From: an uncultured Bacteroidales bacterium
Lineage (GTDB): Bacteria; Bacteroidota; Bacteroidia; Bacteroidales; Paludibacteraceae
Length of the DNA stretch: 64,000 bases
Direction: 5' to 3'
Assembly: GCA_900319005.1 (NCBI GenBank)
Contig: ONMV01000001.1
Location: forward strand, 186,001 to 250,000
The position numbers and the translations under genes are program-made. Of this stretch, positions 24,618 through 33,831 are shown piece by piece. The notes below the pieces were generated by a model. That model ran no database searches and was not told the origin of the DNA. It worked only from the letters and a program-made list of their open reading frames with translations. Position 1 is the stretch's first letter; each line of letters begins with the position of its first letter.

Positions 24618-24767
24618 GACCTGGATTCGCCCGAAGGGCAAAAAGTAGGGTGGAGACAAAATTGAACATTCTTGCAGAGGTCTTACATAGTTGATTAACC
24701 TATGGGGAAGATATGGAACATAGTGTCAGAAAATATGTTTTACAACATGTTTTTGGATTTTTTTTGT

Positions 24768-24806
24768 AATTATGCTTGCATAATTCATGAAATTTTCGTA
24801 ACTTTG
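24768..24806 (+). promoter_or_regulatory. promoter of the STN-OmpA operon with palindrome over -33
   Basis: TTGC (24776-24779), 19 bp, TAACTTTG (24799-24806). The -33 box sits at the centre of the perfect palindrome AATTATGCTTGCATAATT (24768-24785), a possible operator. Confidence 0.7.
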
Positions 24807-24873
24807 CACCCAAATTGATAAATTTGGCAGAAAAAACGAACTAAATTATTCATTAAAACACAATAGAAACACC

Positions 24874-26661
24874 ATGAAAAAATGCTCTTTTTCTTGGAAA
24901 TTGGTACTGCTGTTGGTTGTCGGGTTGCTGGTGTCTGTCTCTGCCTTTTCGGCAGGCAAGTCCAAGTATAACCCGTTCACCAAGACCTACAAGAATGCCC
25001 GGTTGGAGCAAGTGATCAATGACCTCCAATCGAAGACAGGGTATAAGATCCAGTATGATGAGGCGGATTTGGACCTCAACATGCGTGTTACGGGTCAGTT
25101 TAAAAAGCAGTCTGCACGCGCCGTGTTGCGCAAAGTGCTGGATAAGGATATGCAGGTCGCAGCCAAACGCGGCGTGATCACTATTAGCAAGAAAGCGGCG
25201 CCACCACAAGAGATGAAGGTGATGGCGACCACCCCCTCGCGTATCGAGGAGGACTCGCTCAAGACCGTCACTATCTACGAGGACACGACGTTCACCGTCA
25301 AGTGCAAGACCGTCACCGTGGAGAAGCCCGCTCAGGAACCCGAGCAACCGGAGTTCACGCCCAAGGGGCATTACCTGCAGGGCTATGCCGGTATCGGGTA
25401 TGCCCAGATAGGCTTCAAGCCTTCGCGTGAGAACGATCAGGCGAAGGGTGGAGTAGGCGCTACGGTAGGACTCAATTATGTCTATTATTTCCATGAGAAC
25501 TGGGGCGTTACGGCCGGTGCAGCTTTCGATTATTTCGGAGGTCGCGCGGTCATCAACGGTCTCTATGAGTGGCCCGGTCAGGGCGATAGTGACGGCGAGG
25601 CTTACACCCATCGCGTCTATGGTCACGGATGGACAGAGAAGCAAAGCATCGGTATGATCGATATACCGGTTGGTATCCAGATGATGTATCCGGTGCAAAA
25701 GAAAGAGCAGCCGCTCAAGATCTACGCCGGTGCGGGTCTTCAAGTAGGTCTGCCCGTGCTTAAGACCTATCGCCTCGCGAGTGGTCAGATTGAGCACCGC
25801 GGATGGTACGAGCAATGGAAAATGGAGATGCATGACCAGGCCGATCGTGATTTCTATTACGAAGGTGTGGAGAACTTCAGCAAGGGTTCTAACTCGCTGC
25901 AAATCAGTTCTGTAGCCGTCGGTGTGTTCGCGGAATTAGGCGTTGCTATTCCCGTTGCAGAGCAATGGGATATCATGGTAGGCGCGTTCGCGAAAGTGAC
26001 CTGTAATAACATGTACAACGGCTCTAACGGTAACCTCGGTTGGAGAAAAGACGTAGCAGACGCTGCGGCTCCGGATTATATCACACACCCCTTCATGGAT
26101 TACTACGGTGGTTACGTCAACTCCAATGAGGTGAGCGCTGTGCGTCCCTGGATGATCGGTATCAAGGCCGGTTTCAGTTGGCATCATAAGCCCAAAGCCA
26201 AACCTCTGGCGCCTGAGTATGAGCGTCTGCAGGTATGTGATACGACGTACACTCTGGCTGAGCGTCGCGAGACCGTCATGAAGCCGCAACCCGTGGCTTC
26301 GCAGCAGATCATCAAGCTCATGGAGCGCTCGATCATCTGGTTCGATCTGGATAGCTGGAAACCCAAACTGGAACCGGCGGATATCATCGATCGTATCGCG
26401 GAGATCCTCATCGAGAACCCCGAGCAACATATCCTTGTTAACGGTCACGCCTCCAGCGAAGGTAACGAATCGCATAACCAGATGCTGAGTGACAAACGTG
26501 CTGAGGCTGTGGTTAACCTGCTGATTGAGAAGGGCGTACGTCCTGAGCAGATATCCAGCAAGGGTTACAGTTCTGCTATCCGATATACGGAGCAGGATAC
26601 GGAGTCCAATCCGCACGATATATCGCTTGATAGACGTGTCGAAATCATTCCTATTCAATAA
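24874..26661 (+). CDS. STN / beta-barrel / OmpA-like outer-membrane protein
   Basis: A 595-residue outer-membrane protein: signal peptide (about 1-27), an STN domain as found in secretins and TonB receptors (about 33-105: YKNARLEQVINDLQSKTGY ... VLDKDMQVAAKRGVITISKK), a linker, an OmpA-type membrane barrel (about 165-440), and a C-terminal OmpA peptidoglycan-binding domain (about 485-595) with VNGHASSEGNESHNQMLSDK and the closing LDRRVEI. An STN domain on an OmpA barrel is unusual: STN normally contacts partner proteins in secretion or signalling. It is the first gene of a four-gene operon, 18 bp before the next. Confidence 0.88.
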   Translation: MKKCSFSWKLVLLLVVGLLVSVSAFSAGKSKYNPFTKTYKNARLEQVINDLQSKTGYKIQYDEADLDLNMRVTGQFKKQSARAVLRKVLDKDMQVAAKRGVITISKKAAPPQEMKVMATTPSRIEEDSLKTVTIYEDTTFTVKCKTVTVEKPAQEPEQPEFTPKGHYLQGYAGIGYAQIGFKPSRENDQAKGGVGATVGLNYVYYFHENWGVTAGAAFDYFGGRAVINGLYEWPGQGDSDGEAYTHRVYGHGWTEKQSIGMIDIPVGIQMMYPVQKKEQPLKIYAGAGLQVGLPVLKTYRLASGQIEHRGWYEQWKMEMHDQADRDFYYEGVENFSKGSNSLQISSVAVGVFAELGVAIPVAEQWDIMVGAFAKVTCNNMYNGSNGNLGWRKDVADAAAPDYITHPFMDYYGGYVNSNEVSAVRPWMIGIKAGFSWHHKPKAKPLAPEYERLQVCDTTYTLAERRETVMKPQPVASQQIIKLMERSIIWFDLDSWKPKLEPADIIDRIAEILIENPEQHILVNGHASSEGNESHNQMLSDKRAEAVVNLLIEKGVRPEQISSKGYSSAIRYTEQDTESNPHDISLDRRVEIIPIQ

Positions 26662-26679
26662 TCGCAAACGATGATGCAT

Positions 26680-28596
26680 ATGAAAAAGATAGTTAGTTTG
26701 ATACTCATGAGCGTAGCAACGCTCGCGTTACATGCGGCTGATATTCCCCAGAACTCCGTCGTTTATCTGGATGCGTCCCAGGCATGGTGTTGTAAGGCTA
26801 CTTACGCGGTCTGCACCTCTTCGGGAGGTGATGCAGCCCGTATCATGAAGGCTGTGGAAGGCCAAAGCGGCGTATATACCTATACCGTCACCATGAGTGA
26901 TGGTATGCAGGAGAATTTCCGTTTCGGTTATTCCGATATCGTTGTCACCCGCGATCAGGCCGGTTGGGATAATTTCTATACCAAAGAGCCTTCGGGTAGT
27001 TGGTCAGCAGCCAAACCGTATTATATCGTCACCGGTACTGACGGTAGCGGTTATTGGGCGGCAGAACCGGCTTCTTCCGGTGTGACCTCTTTGGATAGCG
27101 TTATTGTCGCTACCCCTACTTCCTGCATCGATAGTACGTATGATGTCGTAGTCACCGTCTATTTCACAGGAGCACCGTGCAGCCTTACCCTCTCCGGCGA
27201 TCAATGGGCTACTGCTCCCTATAAGACTACCAAGATGAAGAAACCGTTGGTCATTAAGCAAGAGGGCATCAAAGAGCCTGTCGGGAATGCACATAGTATT
27301 AACGTAACCCTTTATTCCTCAACGAATTACACGGGTGAGATCGCTTCGCTGCAACAGGCATATGTCTCTCCCGAGATCGAATGTGAGGTGGAGACGGAGA
27401 TGGGTGATCAATGTGCCAACGAACCGCTTACCCTCACCGCCAATACGGAAGGAGATGTCTATATTTGGTCCACAGGCGATAACACACCGTCTATCCAGTT
27501 TACGCCTTCCCTTGGCGAGCAGGATGTAACCGTTGAAGTCTTCAAATCAGTCCTCCATCCGGAGCAGAACCTGATGGCGAATGGTGACTTTGAGTCGAAC
27601 CCTCCGTCTGGCTTCACCAGCGATTATACCTATGCCGGTTGGAACCCCGCTTCGTATTATTCCAGTCATTCCGGCGCAGATAATCTCTATGCTATCACCA
27701 AGAATGCTAATTATTTCTGGAGAGATTTTGCGGTTGTTATGCCGCACGGAGGAGAGTATTTCGCGCTCTTCGATGCCGGAAAATCCGGCTACGCTTGGAA
27801 GGCGACCACAACGGATAATCCGGACCTCGTTATTCAGAAAGACTCTATCTATCTGTTCAGTTACTGGGCAGCGTATCCGAACACGGATATGAATAATAAT
27901 CCGGCGCGCTTGCAGTTTGAGATCAAGTACCGCGATGCAGCAGGGAAGATGCAACCCCAGCAGCTCGGCGCTGTCTATACATTAGGTCAGGAGGAGAAAC
28001 TCAACGGCTGGTACCAGCAAACCGTTAGTTGGAAAGCACCCTGTGACGCTTCTTATGTAGAGATTGGCGTCAAAGACCTCAATACGGCGCATGACGGCAA
28101 CGACTTCTGCCTCGATGATATCATGTTCCAAAAAGCCCGAGTAACCAATCTTGTGCTCTCGCGCAAGGAAATCTATCATATCAACGGTATCGATTGCGGT
28201 ACTCCTCCGCCTGATCCCGAGTGCACGGACAACTGGTTGCGTACCAAATGGAATGATGTGCTCTTCGTGGATAACAGCGCCGGTGAGTTCGTCAGCTATC
28301 AATGGTACGTCAACGGAGAAGAGATAGCGGGCGCTACCGAGCAGTATTATCGTGCGTCGCAGAGCCTTACGCAATCGAGCGACCTCTATTCGGTCAAAAT
28401 GCTGAAAGCGGATGGAACAGCTATCCTGTCGTGCGAAAAGACTTTCGCGCAGATCTCGCCGAGCCGCGAAGAGTACCCTGCGCCGGAGAAGAAACAAGTG
28501 GTCTTCCGCCGCTATCATGTTATCGGAAGCCATTTCCGAATCGTAGTCACCGGTTATGATGACGGTAGTGTGGAAGCGAATAAAGAATTGTATTAA
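26680..28596 (+). CDS. large extracellular protein with galactose-binding-like domain
   Basis: A 638-residue exported protein. The signal peptide ends HAAD (about 22). An N-terminal beta region follows, then a jelly-roll/galactose-binding-like domain (about 290-480) opening NLMANGDFE and closing DFCLDDIMF, the usual boundaries of such carbohydrate-binding folds; then an Ig-like segment KWNDVLFVDNSAGEFVSYQW. The C-terminus RRYHVIGSHFRIVVTGYDDG resembles that of the next gene and may be a sorting or anchoring signal. Probably an adhesin or binding protein displayed with the OmpA partner (inference). Start 26680 preferred over 26671. Confidence 0.75.
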   Translation: MKKIVSLILMSVATLALHAADIPQNSVVYLDASQAWCCKATYAVCTSSGGDAARIMKAVEGQSGVYTYTVTMSDGMQENFRFGYSDIVVTRDQAGWDNFYTKEPSGSWSAAKPYYIVTGTDGSGYWAAEPASSGVTSLDSVIVATPTSCIDSTYDVVVTVYFTGAPCSLTLSGDQWATAPYKTTKMKKPLVIKQEGIKEPVGNAHSINVTLYSSTNYTGEIASLQQAYVSPEIECEVETEMGDQCANEPLTLTANTEGDVYIWSTGDNTPSIQFTPSLGEQDVTVEVFKSVLHPEQNLMANGDFESNPPSGFTSDYTYAGWNPASYYSSHSGADNLYAITKNANYFWRDFAVVMPHGGEYFALFDAGKSGYAWKATTTDNPDLVIQKDSIYLFSYWAAYPNTDMNNNPARLQFEIKYRDAAGKMQPQQLGAVYTLGQEEKLNGWYQQTVSWKAPCDASYVEIGVKDLNTAHDGNDFCLDDIMFQKARVTNLVLSRKEIYHINGIDCGTPPPDPECTDNWLRTKWNDVLFVDNSAGEFVSYQWYVNGEEIAGATEQYYRASQSLTQSSDLYSVKMLKADGTAILSCEKTFAQISPSREEYPAPEKKQVVFRRYHVIGSHFRIVVTGYDDGSVEANKELY

Positions 28597-28614
28597 CCTC
28601 AATGTGATATAAGA

Positions 28615-31371
28615 ATGAAAAAACGAATCATAGGTATCCTCCTGTTCTTGGGATTGTGGTGGTCGGGTGCGACAGCTTCCACTATTCCGGCAGGTCAGAC
28701 CTTGTACCTCTATGTGTCATCGCCTTCGTGGCTGTGTTATGCGTCCTATGTCCTCTATTCCTCGCATTGGCAGGCGTATGAGCTCATGACGCCGGTAGAT
28801 GGTGTGCCGGGATTGTACCAGTTTACCTTCACCTCCAGTTTTAATCATAGGATCTATTTCGGAGCCACGAGTCAGGTGTTGACAGGGGGTGCGCACGAGT
28901 GGATCGGCTTCTGCGATGTGAAGACCAAGGAGTTGGATTTTAGCTGGACAGCATCGAATCCCTGCTATCTCATTGATGATGTCACGGGTTCCGGTCATTG
29001 GGGCGCTATTCCGGAGGGAACGAGTGGCGCGTTTGATGTGGAGATCGATTCGGTCACCTATGAGATCGTCAGTTCATGTGTCACCGAGACCTATAACATC
29101 ACCGTCAATGCCTATTTCAAAGGCGATGCATGTAGTTATAAACTGACGGGAACGGAGTTTACGCGTGAGATTGTACGTACGAATCCCGTTTCGCCGGTTA
29201 CCTATGTGATCAAGAATATCCCGGCCAAGCAGACCCAGATTGAGGAGAGTATCACTTTCGCGCTTAGCGCGGATGGTAGCGGTTCGTCCGTTATCACTTC
29301 GCAGACCGTGACCTATCTCACGCCCACTTTGGATTGCGAGATTCTGCATGAGACCACCGAGGTCTGCGCCGGCTTCCCGGACGTAGTGCTTGAGGCCAGC
29401 ATGGAGGGCGATTCGTACTTGTGGAGCACAGGAGAAACGACCAAGTCTATTTCCGTCCCCTCCGATAAGTCGGAGACCTATTCGGTGGAGGTCTTCTCGA
29501 TCACCCATAGCGCGATCGATAACCTGATGGCGAACGGTGATTTCGAGACCGAACCGGTAGGTAACAATCCGCCGGAGGGCTTCACCAGTTCGTATGAGTA
29601 TGTCGGCTCCTTTGATCCGGCTCAGTATTATAAGAGTCATGGCGGAAAATCGAATATCTATGCCATCACCCATAATGCCAACTATTTCTGGAAGGACTTT
29701 GCGGATATAGAGCCTCATGGCGGTAATTACTATGCGCTCTTCGACGCCGGTAAATCCGGCTATGCATGGAAGGCCACAACGAATGACAACACCTCCCTGA
29801 CGGTGGAGAAAGACTCCGTCTATCTCTTCAGTTATTGGGCTGCATATCCGAATATCAAGCCGAACAACAGTCCCGCTGTCCTCCAGTTCCGTATCTCTTA
29901 TACAGACCCCAACGGAAGCACTCAGACCGAAGACCTCGGTCAACCCTATACCTTGGGTCAGGAGGCGGACCTCAATGCCTGGTATCATCAGATGATTGAG
30001 TGGAAGGCGCCCTGTAATTCCGCTTCGGTCACTATCTCCGTCGAGGACCTCAACAGTGCCTCCGGAGGTAATGACTTCTGCCTCGATGATATCCTCTTCC
30101 AGCGTACCACAGTGGGTAAATCCGTGCTGGCGCGCAAGGATATCTACCCGGTCGTTTCCAATGAATGCGACGTGCTCAAGGATACGATCTGTCTCGGCGA
30201 ACGTTATACCGGGCATGGTCTGGATGTCACGCCAACGGAACCGGGCATAGCGACCTATATCGTACCCGGTACCCAATCGACCCTCACTCTGCTGGTTATA
30301 GCGCCTATCCGGGCTACGTTCACGGCACCGGGTCCGTTCTGTAACTTCGGCGGAGGCGAGATAGAGATACCGTTCACCGTGCAGCAGGGTACGCCCTATT
30401 CGTATTCGCTGCAATGCGCTAATCCGTTGATTGAGTCTGTAGAGAAAAAGCAAGTGGAGGGCAATGCGATCATCGTCTCTGTCAGTGATAGTATCTTCGA
30501 GCCGGCGACTGTGCAGATCACCCTCTATGATGAGTTCGGCACTTGTGATCCCTTCAGCGCGGATATGACCCTTGCTTTTCGGGAATGCAGCTATCGGATG
30601 GATACCGTTTGTTCCGGCGAACCGTATTCGAAAGACGGCTTTGAGCACCCTGCTGACCAACCCGGTTCGTATATCCTTACCCAGGGTACGGATACGCTGC
30701 TCCTGACTGTTATCGAGAGTCTGGCGGTCTCTATCCAAACGCCTGCACCCCTGTGTAACGTGGTCAAGGATACGACCCTTTCGGTCGCTTATTCCGTGCT
30801 CAGCGGAGCACCGAAGACTTATTCGCTCCATTTCGATACGCCGCTCATGGAGGATGTGGAGAACGAACCGCTCCAGGGCGATCAGATCCGTATCTTCCTG
30901 CCGGGTATAGTGGACCAGACCGTTCAGGTCACTTTCTCGGCGGAGGAAGCTACCGGTCATTGCGCGGTTGAGACGCAGTTCGCGATCGGTCGTGACGGTG
31001 GCGTGGCGGTCTATAGCAAATGGGACGACGTCCTCTTCGTGGATAACAGCAAGGGCGATTATGTAGCTTATCAGTGGTACTGCGACGGCGTTGCTATCCC
31101 GGGTGCTACGCGCCAGGATTACTATTCCGGCGTACCGTTACAGAACGACGGCCATTCCTATTACGCCGTCCTCATCCGCGCAGATGGCTCCACCGACATC
31201 ACCTGTCCGATCAGCTTCGGCGATGCGGCTCCCAGTTCACCGCTCAATCCGGGCGACAGGCAGTCCACGCCGTATCATGTACGCCGTTGGATGGTGGGCG
31301 CTCACGTGGAGATAATTGAAACTATCTATGAAGATGGTAATATTGATGTTCAAAAGCGAATTGTACTATGA
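28615..31371 (+). CDS. large extracellular protein, paralogue of 26680
   Basis: A 918-residue paralogue with the same signal, N-terminal beta region and galactose-binding-like domain (NLMANGDFE ... DFCLDDILF, about 300-505). It has an extra stretch of about 260 residues with two repeats opening CLGERYTGHGL and CSGEPYSKDGF, then the same end (KWDDVLFVDNSKGDYVAYQW and RRWMVGAHVEIIETIYEDG). It overlaps the next gene by 4 bp (ATGA). The two are clear duplicates that diverged by insertion or loss of the repeat block. Confidence 0.78.
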   Translation: MKKRIIGILLFLGLWWSGATASTIPAGQTLYLYVSSPSWLCYASYVLYSSHWQAYELMTPVDGVPGLYQFTFTSSFNHRIYFGATSQVLTGGAHEWIGFCDVKTKELDFSWTASNPCYLIDDVTGSGHWGAIPEGTSGAFDVEIDSVTYEIVSSCVTETYNITVNAYFKGDACSYKLTGTEFTREIVRTNPVSPVTYVIKNIPAKQTQIEESITFALSADGSGSSVITSQTVTYLTPTLDCEILHETTEVCAGFPDVVLEASMEGDSYLWSTGETTKSISVPSDKSETYSVEVFSITHSAIDNLMANGDFETEPVGNNPPEGFTSSYEYVGSFDPAQYYKSHGGKSNIYAITHNANYFWKDFADIEPHGGNYYALFDAGKSGYAWKATTNDNTSLTVEKDSVYLFSYWAAYPNIKPNNSPAVLQFRISYTDPNGSTQTEDLGQPYTLGQEADLNAWYHQMIEWKAPCNSASVTISVEDLNSASGGNDFCLDDILFQRTTVGKSVLARKDIYPVVSNECDVLKDTICLGERYTGHGLDVTPTEPGIATYIVPGTQSTLTLLVIAPIRATFTAPGPFCNFGGGEIEIPFTVQQGTPYSYSLQCANPLIESVEKKQVEGNAIIVSVSDSIFEPATVQITLYDEFGTCDPFSADMTLAFRECSYRMDTVCSGEPYSKDGFEHPADQPGSYILTQGTDTLLLTVIESLAVSIQTPAPLCNVVKDTTLSVAYSVLSGAPKTYSLHFDTPLMEDVENEPLQGDQIRIFLPGIVDQTVQVTFSAEEATGHCAVETQFAIGRDGGVAVYSKWDDVLFVDNSKGDYVAYQWYCDGVAIPGATRQDYYSGVPLQNDGHSYYAVLIRADGSTDITCPISFGDAAPSSPLNPGDRQSTPYHVRRWMVGAHVEIIETIYEDGNIDVQKRIVL

Positions 31372-32312
31372 GAAAGATTACTGTTATCATAGCGCTTTTT
31401 ATCCTTTTGCCTCTGTGGGCAGCGGAAACCGGTAGGTATCATAGCCGCGGAAACGCATTTGAAATCACGGTCGGAGGCGGTTATTCATCGCTGGGCTATA
31501 AGGTCAATAATGTGGCAGACCAACTGGCGTCCAAGACTTCCGGCTCCTATAGCCTTCAGGCGCATATCGGCTATAACTGGTTCTTTTGTGAGTATGCGGG
31601 ATTAGCGGTCGGCGCTGATATTCAGCATTATGGTCAGAAAGCTACCCTCAACGGACTGCTCACCTGGAGCGGTGTCACCGATACAGACGGTGAGAAATAT
31701 GACCACCTGCTCAACCTCAATAACTGGACGGAGCAGCAGAATTACTGGGCCGTGGAGATTCCCGTCTCCTTCGTCTTCTCCTTCCCGGTAGTGCAGGATA
31801 AACTCTACATCACGGCGCAGGTCGGCGGTAAGTACGGTATCCCTCTCTCGGCGAAGTATGCCGGTAGCGGCGCGCTCACCCATAGCGGCTATTATGCGCC
31901 CTGGGGGCTGACTCTGGCTGACAAGCCCAACCATGGTTTTTATACCGAGCAGGGCTTTAACCCCCAAGGTACGCTGACTAAGAAGAACTACTGGACCGTC
32001 TTTGCCAAAGTCGGTGTAGCGATCCCCTTGGTGGAGCATCTGGATCTGTTGGTACAGGGTTATTTCAACTATGCGCTCACCGCTATCGGACAGAGCGGCA
32101 GCAATGTAGCCTTGGGTTTCCGCAATGACCGTCCAGGTCAGGAGGAAGCGCACTATTTCATGCAGAACTATACAGACTTGTCCAATACCTCTGTCATCAC
32201 AGGCTCTTTCAAACCCTGGTCTGCCGGACTGGAGATCGGTATCCGATATACCATTCCGACCAAGAAAACCAATAAATACCCTTGTCGTTGCTTAAACAAC
32301 TACTGGATGTAA
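31368..32312 (+). CDS. outer-membrane beta-barrel protein
   Basis: A 314-residue barrel with a signal peptide ending WAAE (about 20). It is paralogous to the barrel of the 24874 protein (GADIQHYGQKATLNGLLTW; WTEQQNYWAVEIPVS; KVGVAIPLVEHLDLLVQGYF) but has neither STN nor OmpA domains. It is translationally coupled to the previous gene. With the STN-OmpA barrel it suggests a two-barrel outer-membrane assembly carrying the two big extracellular proteins. Terminator at 32324-32350. Confidence 0.82.
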   Translation: MRKITVIIALFILLPLWAAETGRYHSRGNAFEITVGGGYSSLGYKVNNVADQLASKTSGSYSLQAHIGYNWFFCEYAGLAVGADIQHYGQKATLNGLLTWSGVTDTDGEKYDHLLNLNNWTEQQNYWAVEIPVSFVFSFPVVQDKLYITAQVGGKYGIPLSAKYAGSGALTHSGYYAPWGLTLADKPNHGFYTEQGFNPQGTLTKKNYWTVFAKVGVAIPLVEHLDLLVQGYFNYALTAIGQSGSNVALGFRNDRPGQEEAHYFMQNYTDLSNTSVITGSFKPWSAGLEIGIRYTIPTKKTNKYPCRCLNNYWM

Positions 32313-32323
32313 ATAAACGAATG

Positions 32324-32350
32324 AGTGCTCTCCGGAGCACTTATTTTTTC
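32324..32350 (+). terminator. terminator of the STN-OmpA operon
   Basis: AGTGCTC (32324-32330), TCCG loop, GAGCACT (32335-32341), then TATTTTTT. Confidence 0.88.
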
Positions 32351-32465
32351 ATTTTTGTGCACAATTATATGCGTATGTCAGAAAATTGAAGAAAAGGGAA
32401 CAAGCTGAACAAAAAGGGCATAATAGGCGCAAAAATGAAAATATTTCGTAAATTTTACAAATAAA

Positions 32466-32509
32466 TTTGTATATTTGGAAAAAAAGTAGTAACTTTGCAG
32501 CCCAAAGTT
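32466..32509 (+). promoter_or_regulatory. promoter/operator of the HEPN-MNT pair
   Basis: TTTGT (32466-32470), 19 bp, TAACTTTG (32490-32497). AACTTTG (32491-32497) and CAAAGTT (32503-32509) form a 7-bp inverted repeat over the -7 box and presumed start, a plausible autorepression site. Confidence 0.65.
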
Positions 32510-32544
32510 GCAAAGGTAACAATTAATAGAAGATTTAAATCGCT

Positions 32545-32940
32545 ATGATGACTAAAGAAGAAAAGGTGGCATATTGGCTGGATATCGCTGATTACGATAT
32601 GGAAACAGCCGAAGCAATGTACAAAACCAAACGGTGGTTGTACGTGGCTTTTATGTGCCATCAAGTCATCGAAAAAGCCATTAAAGCATATTGGTCGGCG
32701 AAACGCGATGATATACCACCTTATGTACACAATCACATGCGTCTTGCCGATAGCTGTGGGCTTTATGAGCAGATGGATGAATCTCAAAAGACTTTTTTAG
32801 AGGTCATCACCAATTATAACATAGAAGCACGATACCCGGAAGATAAGGCGGCATTAACACGTACGCTAAGTCCTAAAGTTTGCCGAGAATTAATAGATAA
32901 AACGAAACAGTTGCTACAATGGATCAAAGAAAAGCTTTAA
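32545..32940 (+). CDS. HEPN-domain protein, likely toxin of MNT-HEPN pair
   Basis: A 131-residue helical protein of the HEPN type: DIADYDMETAEAMYKTKRW, then FMCHQVIEKAIKAYW and IEARYPEDK, the pattern of PF05168-like HEPN proteins. HEPN toxins of such pairs act as RNases and are silenced by the partner nucleotidyltransferase. The classic RX4-6H motif is not obvious here, so ribonuclease activity is uncertain. It overlaps the MNT gene by 22 bp in another frame, typical for these modules. Confidence 0.85.
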   Translation: MMTKEEKVAYWLDIADYDMETAEAMYKTKRWLYVAFMCHQVIEKAIKAYWSAKRDDIPPYVHNHMRLADSCGLYEQMDESQKTFLEVITNYNIEARYPEDKAALTRTLSPKVCRELIDKTKQLLQWIKEKL

Positions 32941-33236
32941 ATTATGATGAAGCCATTAACCTTGTACGCCAGTACAAACAGGTTATAGCGCATCGCTTTG
33001 AGCAGGAGCCCAGAGTGATGATGTTTGGTTCGTATAGTAAAGGCTATGCAAATCCGGATAGCGATATTGATGTTGCGGTCATTGTGCCTACCTATGGTGA
33101 TCGTAAAATGGAGATTTCGCGCGATTTGTGGTCGGACACGCGTCGCATCAGTTTTCTGATCGAGCCTGTTTTGATGGCAGATGATCGCCCATCTCCGTTA
33201 TATGATGATGTAATGAAAACCGGCATAGCCGTATAA
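32919..33236 (+). CDS. minimal nucleotidyltransferase (MNT), likely antitoxin
   Basis: A 105-residue minimal nucleotidyltransferase with the signature GSYSKGYANPDSDIDVAVI: Gly-Ser followed by the DxD metal ligands (SDID), about residues 37-55. MNT antitoxins add nucleotides to the HEPN partner and inactivate it. The 22-bp overlap with the HEPN gene supports coupled translation. Confidence 0.88.
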   Translation: MDQRKALNYDEAINLVRQYKQVIAHRFEQEPRVMMFGSYSKGYANPDSDIDVAVIVPTYGDRKMEISRDLWSDTRRISFLIEPVLMADDRPSPLYDDVMKTGIAV

Positions 33237-33510
33237 CATACCGCTGGCACCGACAGCGTAAAAAGCGGTGCGTCTGATCTAAGACGTTAAATGGGATGAC
33301 ATAATGAAAGGCGTTTATTGAAACGTTGTTCACGATTCCTTGAAACATCGCAACTTTCAACGGAATAAAGTCGTAGCAACAGCAATGAATGTCCATGTGG
33401 GTATGTATTAATATGCCCCACGCCCATGATAGGGCGGGATGGGTAATAAATATCGGGCATGGATTTCGGTTGTTATTCTACTTTATTCGGGCAATGCGAA
33501 GGCCTCAAGG

Positions 33511-33542
33511 AGCGTGAAGAGCAAGTGAACTTCACGCTTTTT
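33511..33542 (+). terminator. intrinsic terminator
   Basis: AGCGTGAAG (33511-33519) pairs with CTTCACGCT (33530-33538), followed by TTTTT. Confidence 0.85.
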
Positions 33543-33598
33543 GTGTATGTATATATGGATAAAAACGATCCAAATTACGATACATAACGGGTGCAATA

Positions 33599-33625
33599 CG
33601 AGATAATATCGAGATAATATCGAGA
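33599..33625 (+). repeat. 11-bp tandem repeat CGAGATAATAT
   Basis: Two perfect units (33599-33609, 33610-33620) and a partial third (CGAGA). Upstream of the RelE/ParE-type pair. Confidence 0.8.
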
Positions 33626-33764
33626 GCAATACGAGGGCAACACGGGGAAACACGTATCCCGCTACACCCAGCCCGCGCCTTGGGGCTTAAAAACGAGGCA
33701 AAGGATCTTTGACGTATTGATATGCTGAAAAAACAGGCAAAAAAGAAAGATTTTTGCACAAATG

Positions 33765-33808
33765 TTTGCGTATGTCAGAAAATTGTTGTACCTTTGCAGT
33801 CGCAAAGG
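33765..33808 (+). promoter_or_regulatory. promoter/operator of the RelE/ParE-type pair
   Basis: TTTGC (33765-33769), 19 bp, TACCTTTG (33789-33796). The inverted repeat CCTTTGC (33791-33797) / GCAAAGG (33802-33808) covers the -7 box and start, as expected for an autoregulated antitoxin operator. Confidence 0.7.
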
Positions 33809-33831
33809 TTAAAACAATAAAACTGACAAGT

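Larger units (their letters stand above)
24529..24873. other. 345-bp intergenic region
   Basis: Holds the end of a GATGTACGA repeat, a hairpin terminator (24564-24590), an orphan -33 box (24600-24604) in a 55-bp block duplicated at 47232-47286, a small GCCC-GAA-GGGC hairpin near 24631-24641, and the promoter of the STN-OmpA gene (24776-24806). No supported coding frame. Confidence 0.6.
33237..33831. other. 595-bp intergenic region rich in hairpins and repeats
   Basis: Holds ACCGCT/AGCGGT (33240-33245, 33264-33269), CGTCT-GATCTA-AGACG (33271-33286), GCCC-ATGATA-GGGC (about 33431-33444), a terminator (33511-33542), an 11-bp tandem repeat (33599-33625) and the promoter at 33765-33796. A 42-codon frame from 33459 has no support. 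Confidence 0.5.

Noticed and set aside
24853-25902. Minus-strand frame opposite the STN-OmpA gene
   Set aside because: Antisense to a well-supported outer-membrane gene; no recognisable protein.
29074-30960. 628-codon minus-strand frame
   Set aside because: Lies entirely antisense to the 28615 surface protein, with no signal, domain or promoter.
33459-33587. 42-codon open frame
   Set aside because: Contains a terminator hairpin in its middle and has no homology I recognise.
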